From Bog-473 sp963763575 (lineage in GTDB: Bacteria; Actinomycetota; Acidimicrobiia; Acidimicrobiales; RAAP-2), in contig CAVXPD010000005.1 in the NCBI GenBank assembly GCA_963763575.1, positions 1 through 64,000 of the forward strand: a stretch of DNA of 64,000 bases. The letters are read 5' to 3'. The notes beneath the pieces are model-generated. The model made no database searches, was not told where the DNA came from, and was given only the letters and a program-made list of their open reading frames with translations. Within the stretch, counting starts at the first letter, position 1. Every line of letters begins with the position of its first letter. Positions 7,227-15,097 of this stretch are shown one piece after another. A program made the position numbers and the translations under genes.

Positions 7227-9044
7227 TCATGCGACAGCGTCCTTCTTCGTCCCTAGGCGCCCAGCCAATCCTCGCTTCATAGCGCTCATCATGTGCCAAC
7301 GGTGTGAGACGATCGCCGCCGTGAGGCCCTCCTCCGAGAGCGCTGTTTGGTAAACCACTGGACCCCATTTGGCGTCGTGTGCCATTGGGCGTAGCACAAC
7401 TACAGCTTCGGCGAGCGCCTGCTCGAACCACCGCTTGACCTCATCCTCAACGATGCTTCGGAGAGTTGCCTCATCGATTTCGCTCGCTGCTCGGTGCTTG
7501 GCTTCCTCCATTCCCCACTCGATCAAGTCGAGGAAGTAGCCGAACTTCGGATTGGCCGTGACTACATGGACACGCGGGTTATAGGTTGCTGCCCGCCCGG
7601 CTTGTATTGCAGAGCCACTCTCGTCCCAAACGATCTTGGGCGACGGATTAGCTTCGATCTGTTCACCGCGTGAGCGCCGTTCGCGTTCTTCACGTGCACG
7701 CCGGAGGTACTCGCCACCAATGCGGCCTCCTGCGTCGTCGGCACGGCCGCGCCCGCCGTCCTCCTTCGCTTGCGTATCGAACAAGGTTCGACTTTGCGCT
7801 CCACCCGGCTCCGGGTCGTAGAAGTCGATTTTCCCTCGCTGGGAGCGCCGGAACCGAGCCTCGTCCAGAGCATCCTCGACTTCTTTGAGGCTCTTGCGGA
7901 TTGCCTTGCGGTGGTCTCCGTGCTCAGCCGTCACCTGGCCCGCCATGAAGCTGTCCAGTTCCGGCGGCATGTTGTCGATAAATGCAGCACCAACCGCGGC
8001 GTAGTCGATAGGACGACTCCCCTTCAGGATCAGGGAAGTCCGCGGCGTGTTCGCCTTCAGTACGTCGTGCGGCTCTACGTAGATCACAATCCGGCCAAAG
8101 CCGGCGTAAATGCCGAAGTCCTTCAAAGCGGATGTACGGGCACCACGGGTGCGGGTCTCGTAGAGCTCGTCTTGATACAGGGCGGCGACATGGCCACTGT
8201 TATTCCACGTTTTTCCACCCTTTGTGATTTCGTCATTCAGCAGCCACCACCATACGGTCGCGTTCACGTCAGAAAGCTCCACCTTGTTGCGGGACTCTGA
8301 GTGCCGGTCCAGGTAGTAGCGCTGACCCCTGATTGTGTCGTATATCGAACGGTGAGTGCCGCGTTCCGAATCGAAGATCTCGACTGGACGCAGGACCTTC
8401 AAGGAGACGTGGCTCGGAAATGAGAAGTATCGGCGCTCGAGGTACGCGGCAACCCATTGCGATGGAAGGTCAGCACCTGGCGGCGAAGTTGTGGTGTCAT
8501 CCTCGTCGTTCTGCCCGAGCAATATCACCGACACGCCGTGCTTCGAAATGATCGGTGGCTTGTCCTCTTCAGGGAGAGGCAGCCAGTAGTCGACGGTTCC
8601 GTCGTCCTCGTTGCGGAACCCAAGTCGCCCGTATCGACCATCAATGCGACCAAACATGGTCAACGAGCCCATGCCATCTTTCCACGCCTCGTACATGATG
8701 CCGTGAGGGTTCCGCGTCCCGGCAGTGATTTTGGCCCCGATGCCGAAATTCTTGTCAAAGGCCTGGACCCCACCGGATGCAGAGAGCCGATTCAGGTTGT
8801 CGGCGACCTCGTCGGGCGTCATTCCGGTTCCGTTGCCCGTAATCCGCAACTTCCGTACACCCTTGACATCTCGGTAGTCGATCTCAATTTGGCCGTTGCT
8901 AACACCGGCGCGGGCGATCGACTCCAACTCATTTTGGACGAGTTCCCGGATGTACTGCAGCGGCGCTGCATCCGCTCCCAGGTTCTCGATCAGGAAACCG
9001 ACGTCATGGACACCCATGTCGTCGATTAGCGCGACGTTACTCAC
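7227..9044 (-). CDS. GHKL-fold (Hsp90/MutL/gyrase-type) ATPase-like protein
   Basis: 605 residues. The N-terminal GHKL motifs are clear: N-box IRELVQNELES with Glu34 and Asn38, motif II ITGNGTGM at about 68-75, and the lid NFGIGAKITAG at about 99-109. The Asp that normally opens the DxGxG motif is Gly70, which is unusual because this residue contacts adenine. The middle (about 110-380) resembles the transducer of such ATPases, and an acidic/basic low-complexity stretch near 395-460 precedes a helical C-terminal domain. The family includes stand-alone ATPases of anti-phage and stress systems. It lies 385 bp upstream of the nuclease operon on the same strand. Confidence 0.8.
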   Translation of the reverse strand: MSNVALIDDMGVHDVGFLIENLGADAAPLQYIRELVQNELESIARAGVSNGQIEIDYRDVKGVRKLRITGNGTGMTPDEVADNLNRLSASGGVQAFDKNFGIGAKITAGTRNPHGIMYEAWKDGMGSLTMFGRIDGRYGRLGFRNEDDGTVDYWLPLPEEDKPPIISKHGVSVILLGQNDEDDTTTSPPGADLPSQWVAAYLERRYFSFPSHVSLKVLRPVEIFDSERGTHRSIYDTIRGQRYYLDRHSESRNKVELSDVNATVWWWLLNDEITKGGKTWNNSGHVAALYQDELYETRTRGARTSALKDFGIYAGFGRIVIYVEPHDVLKANTPRTSLILKGSRPIDYAAVGAAFIDNMPPELDSFMAGQVTAEHGDHRKAIRKSLKEVEDALDEARFRRSQRGKIDFYDPEPGGAQSRTLFDTQAKEDGGRGRADDAGGRIGGEYLRRAREERERRSRGEQIEANPSPKIVWDESGSAIQAGRAATYNPRVHVVTANPKFGYFLDLIEWGMEEAKHRAASEIDEATLRSIVEDEVKRWFEQALAEAVVVLRPMAHDAKWGPVVYQTALSEEGLTAAIVSHRWHMMSAMKRGLAGRLGTKKDAVA

Positions 9045-9249
9045 TATTCCTCCGTTTCCGGAGCCCCAGCCTTGGCGAGAGCACTCCGTCTAGTCGTCCT
9101 CGACGGGGCGGCCGTAGCGACCCGTGGTCAAGTGAGTCCACCGTACACCTCAGTTGTGCTTGATCGTGCCATCACCGCTCGAGACGCGTTCCGGGTGACA
9201 TGTGAGTCCCCCGTCCAAACAGACCCTCCGGCGCAGTTGGGCGTCCAAG

Positions 9250-10425
9250 CTATGAGTCGGGGTGTGCGGCATCTTCAAAGATGCGTCCAAGTGTCTCCGC
9301 TGCTTCCTGGTCAGTCTCCGGGACGAAGTGCGAATAGACGTTGAGGGTCGTGCTCGGATTCCGATGACCGAGTCTTCCGGCGACCGTGCGCACGTCAACG
9401 CCGGCAGCGAGAAGGCGTGTCGCAACGTAGTGCCTTAGATCATGGAGTCGTACGCCCGTGACCCCGGCCTGCTGACAGACCTTGCGGAAGGCCCGGGTGG
9501 TCGAGTCGGGGTGCCATGGTGACGAACCGTCGACGGCATGGCTGAACACGAAGCTCTCGGAGGTGACCTCGGAGGCAGCAGCTCCGGCTCGCTGGGTCAT
9601 TCGCTCCCGGTGGGCCTGTAACGCGGCGACAGTCCCGCCGTCGAGTGAGATCCGCCGACTTTGATGCGTCTTCGTACCCTGTTCGATGACGTCGTCGCCA
9701 ACCCGGACGATGCCTCGCTCGATCGAGAGCCTTGCCCCGGCTAGGTCGATGTCGCTCCAGCGCAGGGCCAGAAGCTCGCCCCGCCGGGCCCCTGACGATG
9801 CGGCAAGCAGAATGAAGGTGGCTAACTCTGGGTCGGACTCCTGGGCCAGCCGGAAGAGTCGCACGACCTGATCGGGATCGGGTGGCTTCAGCTCCTTCAT
9901 CGGCACCCGGGGAGGCGAAGCATCTGTGGCCGGGTTGTGGATGATCCAGCCCCAACGGACACCCTGAGCCAGAGCCCTTCGAATGATGCCGTGGACACGT
10001 CGGATGGTGGCCGGCGCGTACGGCCCGCGGGAGCGGCCGACCTCGAGCAGCTGGCGGTAGAAGCGGTCCAGATTCGCCGGCGTGAGCTTGGCGACCTGTA
10101 TGGATCCGAGGACGGGAATGATCGGGTCCTCGATGTACATCCGAGTGGTCTCGACGGTCTTCGGCGAGAAGCTGGGGGAGGCGTATGCGAGCCACTCGCG
10201 ACAGAGAGACGCGAGCGTTCCCTTGCCGAGCGATCCAATGGGGCGCTGATCAACCTCGGCCACCATGGCGGCGAGCACCTTGGACGCCTCGCGTTTGTTG
10301 CCGCGCACCGTTCGCTCGATGGAGGACTTGCGCCCCGTGTTCGGGTCGCGGCCGGCGTAGACCCTGAGGTTCCAGGAGTTCTCACCTCGTTGGCGCATCG
10401 AGCCCGGCATGTCTGCGGCCTCCAC
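9250..10425 (-). CDS. Tyrosine site-specific integrase
   Basis: 391 residues. An Arm-type N-terminal DNA-binding region (about 10-65) is followed by a SAM-like core-binding domain (about 65-170) and the catalytic domain. The catalytic set is present: Arg in SGARRGELLALRW (about 214), Lys in TKTHQSRR (252), HDLRH (His328, Arg331), LGHRNPSTT (His354) and the nucleophile Tyr364 in NVYSHF. It lies about 120 bp from the 3-prime end of tRNA-Glu, the usual position for an island or prophage integrase whose attachment site is a tRNA. It presumably moved the region to its left. No excisionase or phage structural gene is visible. Confidence 0.93.
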   Translation of the reverse strand: MEAADMPGSMRQRGENSWNLRVYAGRDPNTGRKSSIERTVRGNKREASKVLAAMVAEVDQRPIGSLGKGTLASLCREWLAYASPSFSPKTVETTRMYIEDPIIPVLGSIQVAKLTPANLDRFYRQLLEVGRSRGPYAPATIRRVHGIIRRALAQGVRWGWIIHNPATDASPPRVPMKELKPPDPDQVVRLFRLAQESDPELATFILLAASSGARRGELLALRWSDIDLAGARLSIERGIVRVGDDVIEQGTKTHQSRRISLDGGTVAALQAHRERMTQRAGAAASEVTSESFVFSHAVDGSSPWHPDSTTRAFRKVCQQAGVTGVRLHDLRHYVATRLLAAGVDVRTVAGRLGHRNPSTTLNVYSHFVPETDQEAAETLGRIFEDAAHPDS

Positions 10426-10544
10426 CTTGTCCGTCCATCTGGTTCAGCCAACCCTACCTGAGTAGTTGGGCAAAAGGATGGGCAATTGACGCTGGCGGCC
10501 TTTGTACACTGCTCAGATTCTAGCTCTGAACTGGTCTTACTTTG

Positions 10545-10617
10545 CAGCCCCAACGGGATTCGAACCCGTGTCGCCACCTTGAGAGGGTGGTGTCCTAGGC
10601 CTCTAGACGATGGGGCC
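10545..10617 (-). tRNA. tRNA-Glu (anticodon CTC)
   Basis: Read on the minus strand, a 73-nt cloverleaf begins GGCCCCATCGTCTAGAGG. The acceptor pairs GGCCCCA with TGGGGCT (a G-U at the end). The anticodon stem-loop has loop CTCTCAA, anticodon CTC. The T arm holds GGTTCGAAT, and the discriminator is G as in glutamate tRNAs. CCA is not encoded. It is the probable integration target of the neighbouring integrase. Confidence 0.95.
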
Positions 10618-10667
10618 GAGCGGAGGGTCCGTCGCCGCACAAGATCGCTGCGACGGAGGCCGCCGTG

Positions 10668-10739
10668 CTCGGGGGGAAGGACTCGAACCCTCAATAACTG
10701 GACCAGAACCAGTCGTGTTGCCGATTACACCACCCCCGA
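10668..10739 (-). tRNA. tRNA-Gln (anticodon CTG)
   Basis: A 72-nt cloverleaf on the minus strand starts TCGGGGGTGGTGTAATCGG. The acceptor TCGGGGG pairs with CCCCCGA. The anticodon loop is TTCTGGT with anticodon CTG, the T loop is TTCGAGT, and the discriminator is G. It lies 50 bp upstream of tRNA-Glu on the same strand, probably one transcript, and gltX is about 1.3 kb away. Confidence 0.95.
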
Positions 10740-10902
10740 ATGGGTGAACGTTCAGATTAGCCGAGCACTCCTCCCGGGCCAGCCGCGACGGCGGGTGCCG
10801 GGCGCTCTGACCAGGGGTGCCGCGTTGTATCGGGCACCGCACGATGCCAAGATGCAGCGCTCCGGGATCCCCCCGGGGGGAGTGGTGATTCGGAGGTGGG
10901 AG

Positions 10903-11391
10903 ATGCCGCGCGGGCCGAAGTGCCGGTGGCCGGCGGCCGCGCTCGCCGTCCTCGCGCTCGGCGCCGCCGTCGTCGTGGCCGAGGGCGTGCCCGCCGGTGC
11001 CTCATCCGTCTCGGTGAAGGTGTCCCCCGATCGCGGCCTCGTCAACGGGCAAGTCGTCACCGTCAGCGGGCATGGGCTGGTCCGGTCCTACAACGGCTCC
11101 CCCCAGACCTGGTTCGCCACCGAGTGCACCGCCGTGGTGCACGGGCACATGAGCCCGGCCACCGACACGTCACACTGCAACATCACCGACGCCAAGGCGA
11201 TCCGCGTGGCGCGCAACGGCTCTTTCTCCGCCCGCTTCCGAATCCACACCGGGATCGTGGGCGACGGCTACTGCGGCAGCGACGGGCACGCGAGCTGCGT
11301 CATCGGCATCGGGACGGCCGCGGGGCTGGGCACCGTCGTCAAGATCAGCTTCGCCGACCCGGGCACCGGCCCGGAGTCGACCAAAGGCTGA
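10903..11391 (+). CDS. Secreted neocarzinostatin-family protein
   Basis: 162 residues from the ATG at 10903, preceded by GGAGGTGGG. Residues 1-35 form a signal peptide (basic start, AALAVLALGAAVVVAEG, then AGASS). The mature part has the immunoglobulin-like neocarzinostatin fold pattern: VKVSPDRGLVNGQVVTVSG, a central Cys-containing segment, and a late DGYCGSDGHASCVIGIG followed by VVKISF. The founding members bind enediyne antibiotics, but many actinobacterial homologues have no known ligand. Four or more Cys could form two disulphides. It is alone, between the tRNAs and a convergent YdcF-like gene. Confidence 0.75.
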   Translation: MPRGPKCRWPAAALAVLALGAAVVVAEGVPAGASSVSVKVSPDRGLVNGQVVTVSGHGLVRSYNGSPQTWFATECTAVVHGHMSPATDTSHCNITDAKAIRVARNGSFSARFRIHTGIVGDGYCGSDGHASCVIGIGTAAGLGTVVKISFADPGTGPESTKG

Positions 11392-11428
11392 AGCCCTAAC
11401 CCCGACACCGCACCGTTCCTAGGTGTAC

Positions 11429-12049
11429 CTAGGCGTCGTGCAGCCACTCCAGGTGGTTGTAGCCGATGATCCGCCCCAGCCCGACGCCCACGGTCTCCTT
11501 CAAGAAATACGGCACGGTCGACCAGCCCCTGATGGGCGAGGTCCGGGTGGGCGTCGGCGAGGGCGAAAGCGACAGGATCGAGGCGATCGCCATGGAGCGA
11601 TCCTCGTGGAAGGGGTCCGTGGTCACGAGCACCGTCGTGGCGCCGCGGCGCTTGAGCGTCGGCGCAGCGTCGGCGATGTTCTCGTAGGTGTTGTCGCCGC
11701 CGGCCTCGGCGATGTCCGCGGCCGGCACGCCCTTGCTCTCGAGGTACATGGCCCCCGACTCGGCCTCCGTGCAGCGGTCACCCGGTTCCTTGTTGCCCGT
11801 CACCATGATCAGGTGTGCGTCGCCCTGGTGGTAGAGCTTCAGGGCCTCGTCGAGCCGGGCCTGGAGATCGGGCGAAGGGGCGCAGTTGTATTGCGCCGCT
11901 CCCATGACGAGGATCGCCCCCGCCGGGTGCGGGTCGTACTGGCGCGACGTCAGCCACACCTGCACCAGGGTCACGGCGAAGTAGAGGACGAGGGCGGCCA
12001 GGAGCACGAGGACGGCGCGGAGCGCCCAGCGCAGCGGCCCCACGAGCAT
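11429..12049 (-). CDS. YdcF/DUF218-family membrane-anchored protein
   Basis: 206 residues from the ATG at 12049, which overlaps the gltX stop (TGATG). One N-terminal transmembrane helix (LRAVLVLLAALVLYFAVTLV) is followed by the DUF218 fold: GAILVMGAAQYN, then HLIMVTGNK, YLESKGVPAADI, NTYEN, and VLVTTDPFHEDR with the conserved His. Relatives (SanA, YdcF, ElyC) act in envelope integrity or bind nucleotides; the exact activity is unclear. It is translationally coupled to gltX, probably without functional link. Confidence 0.8.
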   Translation of the reverse strand: MLVGPLRWALRAVLVLLAALVLYFAVTLVQVWLTSRQYDPHPAGAILVMGAAQYNCAPSPDLQARLDEALKLYHQGDAHLIMVTGNKEPGDRCTEAESGAMYLESKGVPAADIAEAGGDNTYENIADAAPTLKRRGATTVLVTTDPFHEDRSMAIASILSLSPSPTPTRTSPIRGWSTVPYFLKETVGVGLGRIIGYNHLEWLHDA

Positions 12050-13563
12050 CAGGCAGGGCCAGCGAGCCTCGAGAGTGCCACCTCGATCCGCCGAAGCGTC
12101 TCGCGGCGGCCGAGCGCCGCCAGCGAGTCGAAGAGCGGCAGCCCGGCCGTCCGGCCCATGACGGCCACCCGGATCGGCGCCTGGGCCTTGCCGAGCTTCC
12201 GGCCCACCGCTTCGGCCAGCGCCAGCGTCTCCTGGTGCAGCGAGTCCTTGTCCCACGGGCACGTCTCGTAGGCGGCCAGCGCGCCGGCCAGGATCGCCGG
12301 CGCCAGCTCGTCGCCCGCGATCGCCTTCTGCCAGCTGGCCTCGTCGGCCGGCGCGTCGGGGAGGAACAAGAAGTCCACCAGCGCCGGCACCTCGCTGAGC
12401 ACGGCCACCCGCTCCTGGGTCACCGCCGCCACCTCGGCGAACACGGCCGGGTCGAAGCGGTCGGACGCCCACGGCACCGGGTCGACCGCCGGGGCGCCGG
12501 TGTCGGGATCACGCCACCCGGTGGGCGCCCACTCACCCGGCACCGGGTCGACCCACGGCTGCGCCGCCTCGACGAACCCGTCCACCGACAGGGCCCGGAT
12601 GTAGACGCCGTTGAAGTGCGACAGCTTCTTGACGTCGAAGAAGGCGGGCGAGCGTTGCACGTCCTCCAGGCGGAAGCGCTCGACGATCGTCTCGATCGGC
12701 ACGATCTCCTCGGGCCCGGGGCTCCAGCCGAGCAGGGCCAGATAGTTGCGGAAGGCGTCGGGGAGATAGCCCTGCGCCCGGTACAGCTCGACGGCCACGG
12801 GGTCGCGCCGCTTGGAGAGCTTCTTGCCCCGCTCGTTCACCAGTAGTGGCAGGTGCGCGTACGCCGGTAACGCCAGGGCGCGCCGCTCGGCGTTGTCGAG
12901 CGCGCCCCACAGCAGGATCTGGCGCGGCGTCGTCGGGAGGAGCTCCTCGCCCCGGATGACGTGGGTCATGGCCATCGTGCGGTCGTCCACGGCATTGGCC
13001 AGCACGAAGAGGGGCTTGCCGTCGCTCCTGACGCAGATGAAGTCCTCGAGCGCCCGCAGCGGGAACTCGACGTCGCCGCGCACCAGGTCGTGCACCACGA
13101 CCGAGCCGTCGTACGGGGTGCGGAAGCGCAGGGCGCGCCCTTCGCCCCGGGGCAGCCCGAGGTCGCGGCAGTGCGCGTCGTAGCCTGGCGTCGGGTCGCC
13201 GGCCGCGGCGCGCGCCTCGATGCGGGCGTCGATTTCCTCGCGCGTGCAGGCGCAGGCGTAGAGCGCCCCGCTGGCCCACAACACCTCGATGGCGGCCTGA
13301 TGCGCTTCGCCCTGCGCGGACTGGAAGTAGGGCCCCTCGTCGGGCGCCATGCCCAGCCAGTCCAGCGCCGAGATGATGCCCTCGGTCCACTCGGGTCGGT
13401 TGCGCGCCGCGTCCGTGTCCTCGATCCGCAGGATGAACGCGCCCCCGAGACGTCGCACGAACAGCCAGTTGAACAGCGCCGTCCGCGCGCTGCCGACGTG
13501 GAAGAAGCCGGTCGGTGACGGGGCGAAGCGCGCCCGCGGTGCGGCGGTAGTGGCGTCAGTCAT
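12049..13563 (-). CDS. gltX: Glutamyl-tRNA synthetase
   Basis: 504 residues from the ATG at 13563. It charges tRNA-Glu with glutamate in the cytosol. The class I catalytic core is evident: APSPTGFFHVGSARTALFNW (HIGH-like, HVGS) at about 12-31 and KLSKRRDP (KMSKS-like) in the middle; ILRIEDTDAARN is the canonical substrate-binding segment. The C-terminal anticodon-binding helical domain is complete (ends LSRLAGPA). In-frame sequence upstream of 13563 lacks homology, so this start is preferred. The cognate tRNA-Glu gene is in this window. Confidence 0.95.
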   Translation of the reverse strand: MTDATTAAPRARFAPSPTGFFHVGSARTALFNWLFVRRLGGAFILRIEDTDAARNRPEWTEGIISALDWLGMAPDEGPYFQSAQGEAHQAAIEVLWASGALYACACTREEIDARIEARAAAGDPTPGYDAHCRDLGLPRGEGRALRFRTPYDGSVVVHDLVRGDVEFPLRALEDFICVRSDGKPLFVLANAVDDRTMAMTHVIRGEELLPTTPRQILLWGALDNAERRALALPAYAHLPLLVNERGKKLSKRRDPVAVELYRAQGYLPDAFRNYLALLGWSPGPEEIVPIETIVERFRLEDVQRSPAFFDVKKLSHFNGVYIRALSVDGFVEAAQPWVDPVPGEWAPTGWRDPDTGAPAVDPVPWASDRFDPAVFAEVAAVTQERVAVLSEVPALVDFLFLPDAPADEASWQKAIAGDELAPAILAGALAAYETCPWDKDSLHQETLALAEAVGRKLGKAQAPIRVAVMGRTAGLPLFDSLAALGRRETLRRIEVALSRLAGPA

Positions 13564-13618
13564 GCGGGAGGGCGGCGCGCCGTGGCGGGCGCCGAGGATA
13601 GAAACCTCGGAACGGGCG

Positions 13619-13813
13619 TCAGTCGTCCTCGATGGAGATGGCACCGGTCGGGCAGCCGTTGACCGCCTCGCGCAGCCGGTCTCGAAACTCCTCGGGCGGG
13701 TTCTCGTTGAGGACGTAGAGGAAGCCGTCGTCGCGCACCTCGAAGACCTCGGGCAGGATGCCCATGCACACGGCGTTGCTCGCACACTCGTCGAAGTCCA
13801 CGACGACCTTCAC
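13619..13813 (-). CDS. 3Fe-4S type ferredoxin
   Basis: 64 residues. The pattern C10...C16...C54 (DECASNAVCMGI and NGCPTGAISI) fits single-cluster 3Fe-4S ferredoxins of actinobacteria, which usually supply electrons to cytochrome P450s or other oxygenases. The protein is acidic and of normal length. It lies about 110 bp downstream of the thiolase operon on the same strand and may be co-transcribed. No P450 is in the window. Confidence 0.9.
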   Translation of the reverse strand: MKVVVDFDECASNAVCMGILPEVFEVRDDGFLYVLNENPPEEFRDRLREAVNGCPTGAISIEDD

Positions 13814-13921
13814 AAGGACCTCCGGGTCGGGTTTGGGCTGCGCAGGGCGGACTGGCTCTGGCTGCTCAGGGCTGGTTGGCTCCGCCGAGCATATCGGCCG
13901 TACCCATGGGGTCCCCGGCGC

Positions 13922-15097
13922 TCACGGCTTGTCGGCGGCGACGACCCACATAGCGAAGAACTGGGAGCCTCCGCCGTAGGCCTGGCCGAGCGCCCGGCGG
14001 GCGTCGGACACCTGGTGCTCGCCCGCCAGCCCGCGCACCTGCAGCGCCGTCTCGAGGAAGCGCAGCATCCCCGACGCGCCGATGGGGTTCGACGACAGCA
14101 CGCCGCCCGAGCAGTTCCACGGGATGTCGCCGCCCTCGACCATGGACGTCGCGCCGTCCTTCGTCAGCTTCCACCCGTCGCCCTCGTCGCAGAAGCCGAG
14201 GCTCTCGAGCCACATCGGCTCGTACCAGCTGAAGGGCACGTAGACCTCGGCCATGTCGAAGTCGGCCCGCGGGTTGGTGATGCCAGCCTGCCGGTAGAGG
14301 TCGGCCGCGCAGTCGCGGCTCGCCTGCGGGTTGACCTGGTCGCGGCCGGCGAACATCGTGGGCTCCGAGCGCATGGCCATGCCGTGGATCCAGGCGGGTG
14401 GCCGCCCGGTCTCCGCCTGCGCCGTCCCGGCGGCCTTCTCCGATCCGATGACCATGGCGGCGGCCCCGTCGGAGGACGGGCAGGACTCGAGGTAGTGGAG
14501 CGGGTCCCAGAGCATGATCGACTCCTCCACCATCTTCATGGAGATGTCGGGTAGGTGCAGGTGCGCGTAGGGGTTCTTCAGCGCGTGGAGCCGGTCCTTG
14601 ACCGCGACCATCATGCCGACGTCGCGCGGTGCGCCGGAGCGGTACATGTAGGCGCGGATGATCGGGGCGAAGTAGCCGCCCGCGCCGGCGTTCAGCGGCG
14701 GCGCGAAGGGCTGGGGCACCGACAACGCCCACATGGCGTCGGAGTCGCTCTGTTTCTCGAAGGCGACGGTGAGCACCCGCTCGTGCACGCCCGACGCCAC
14801 CAGGTGCGACGCCACGATGGCGGTCGAGCCCCCGACGGACCCCGCCGTGTGCACCCGGAACATGGGCTTGCCCACGGCGCCCAGCGCCGGCGCCAGGTAC
14901 AGCTCGGGCATCATCACGCCCTCGAACATGTCGGGTGCTTTGCCCACGACGACCGCGTCGATGTCGGCGAAGGTGAGCCCGGCGTCCTCGAGCGCGGCGA
15001 CCGCCGCCTCGCGCACGAGCCCCGCGATGGAGACGTCCTCCCGCTTGGACTTGCAGACCGTCTGCCCCACCCCGATGACTGCGCAACGCTCCGCCAT
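13922..15097 (-). CDS. Thiolase-fold protein lacking canonical catalytic residues (Ltp/SCP-x-like)
   Basis: 391 residues from the ATG at 15097, which overlaps the stop of the preceding thiolase (TGATG). Thiolase fold landmarks are present: AVIGVGQT at the N-terminus, AALEDAGL, and a C-terminal GGVLSSNPIGASG. Where normal thiolases carry the nucleophilic Cys there is HTAGSVGGST, with no Cys, and the GHP His is Asn (SNPIGASG). It is therefore unlikely to be a Claisen-cleaving thiolase. It resembles lipid-transfer/retro-aldolase type proteins that work with DUF35 partners in steroid side-chain removal. It is last in a four-gene coupled operon with another thiolase-like protein and two OB-fold proteins. 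Confidence 0.85.
   Translation of the reverse strand: MAERCAVIGVGQTVCKSKREDVSIAGLVREAAVAALEDAGLTFADIDAVVVGKAPDMFEGVMMPELYLAPALGAVGKPMFRVHTAGSVGGSTAIVASHLVASGVHERVLTVAFEKQSDSDAMWALSVPQPFAPPLNAGAGGYFAPIIRAYMYRSGAPRDVGMMVAVKDRLHALKNPYAHLHLPDISMKMVEESIMLWDPLHYLESCPSSDGAAAMVIGSEKAAGTAQAETGRPPAWIHGMAMRSEPTMFAGRDQVNPQASRDCAADLYRQAGITNPRADFDMAEVYVPFSWYEPMWLESLGFCDEGDGWKLTKDGATSMVEGGDIPWNCSGGVLSSNPIGASGMLRFLETALQVRGLAGEHQVSDARRALGQAYGGGSQFFAMWVVAADKP

Noticed and set aside
2428..10400. Left attachment copy of the tRNA-Glu 3-prime end
   Set aside because: No matching stretch of useful length was found by eye; the copy may lie outside or be too diverged.
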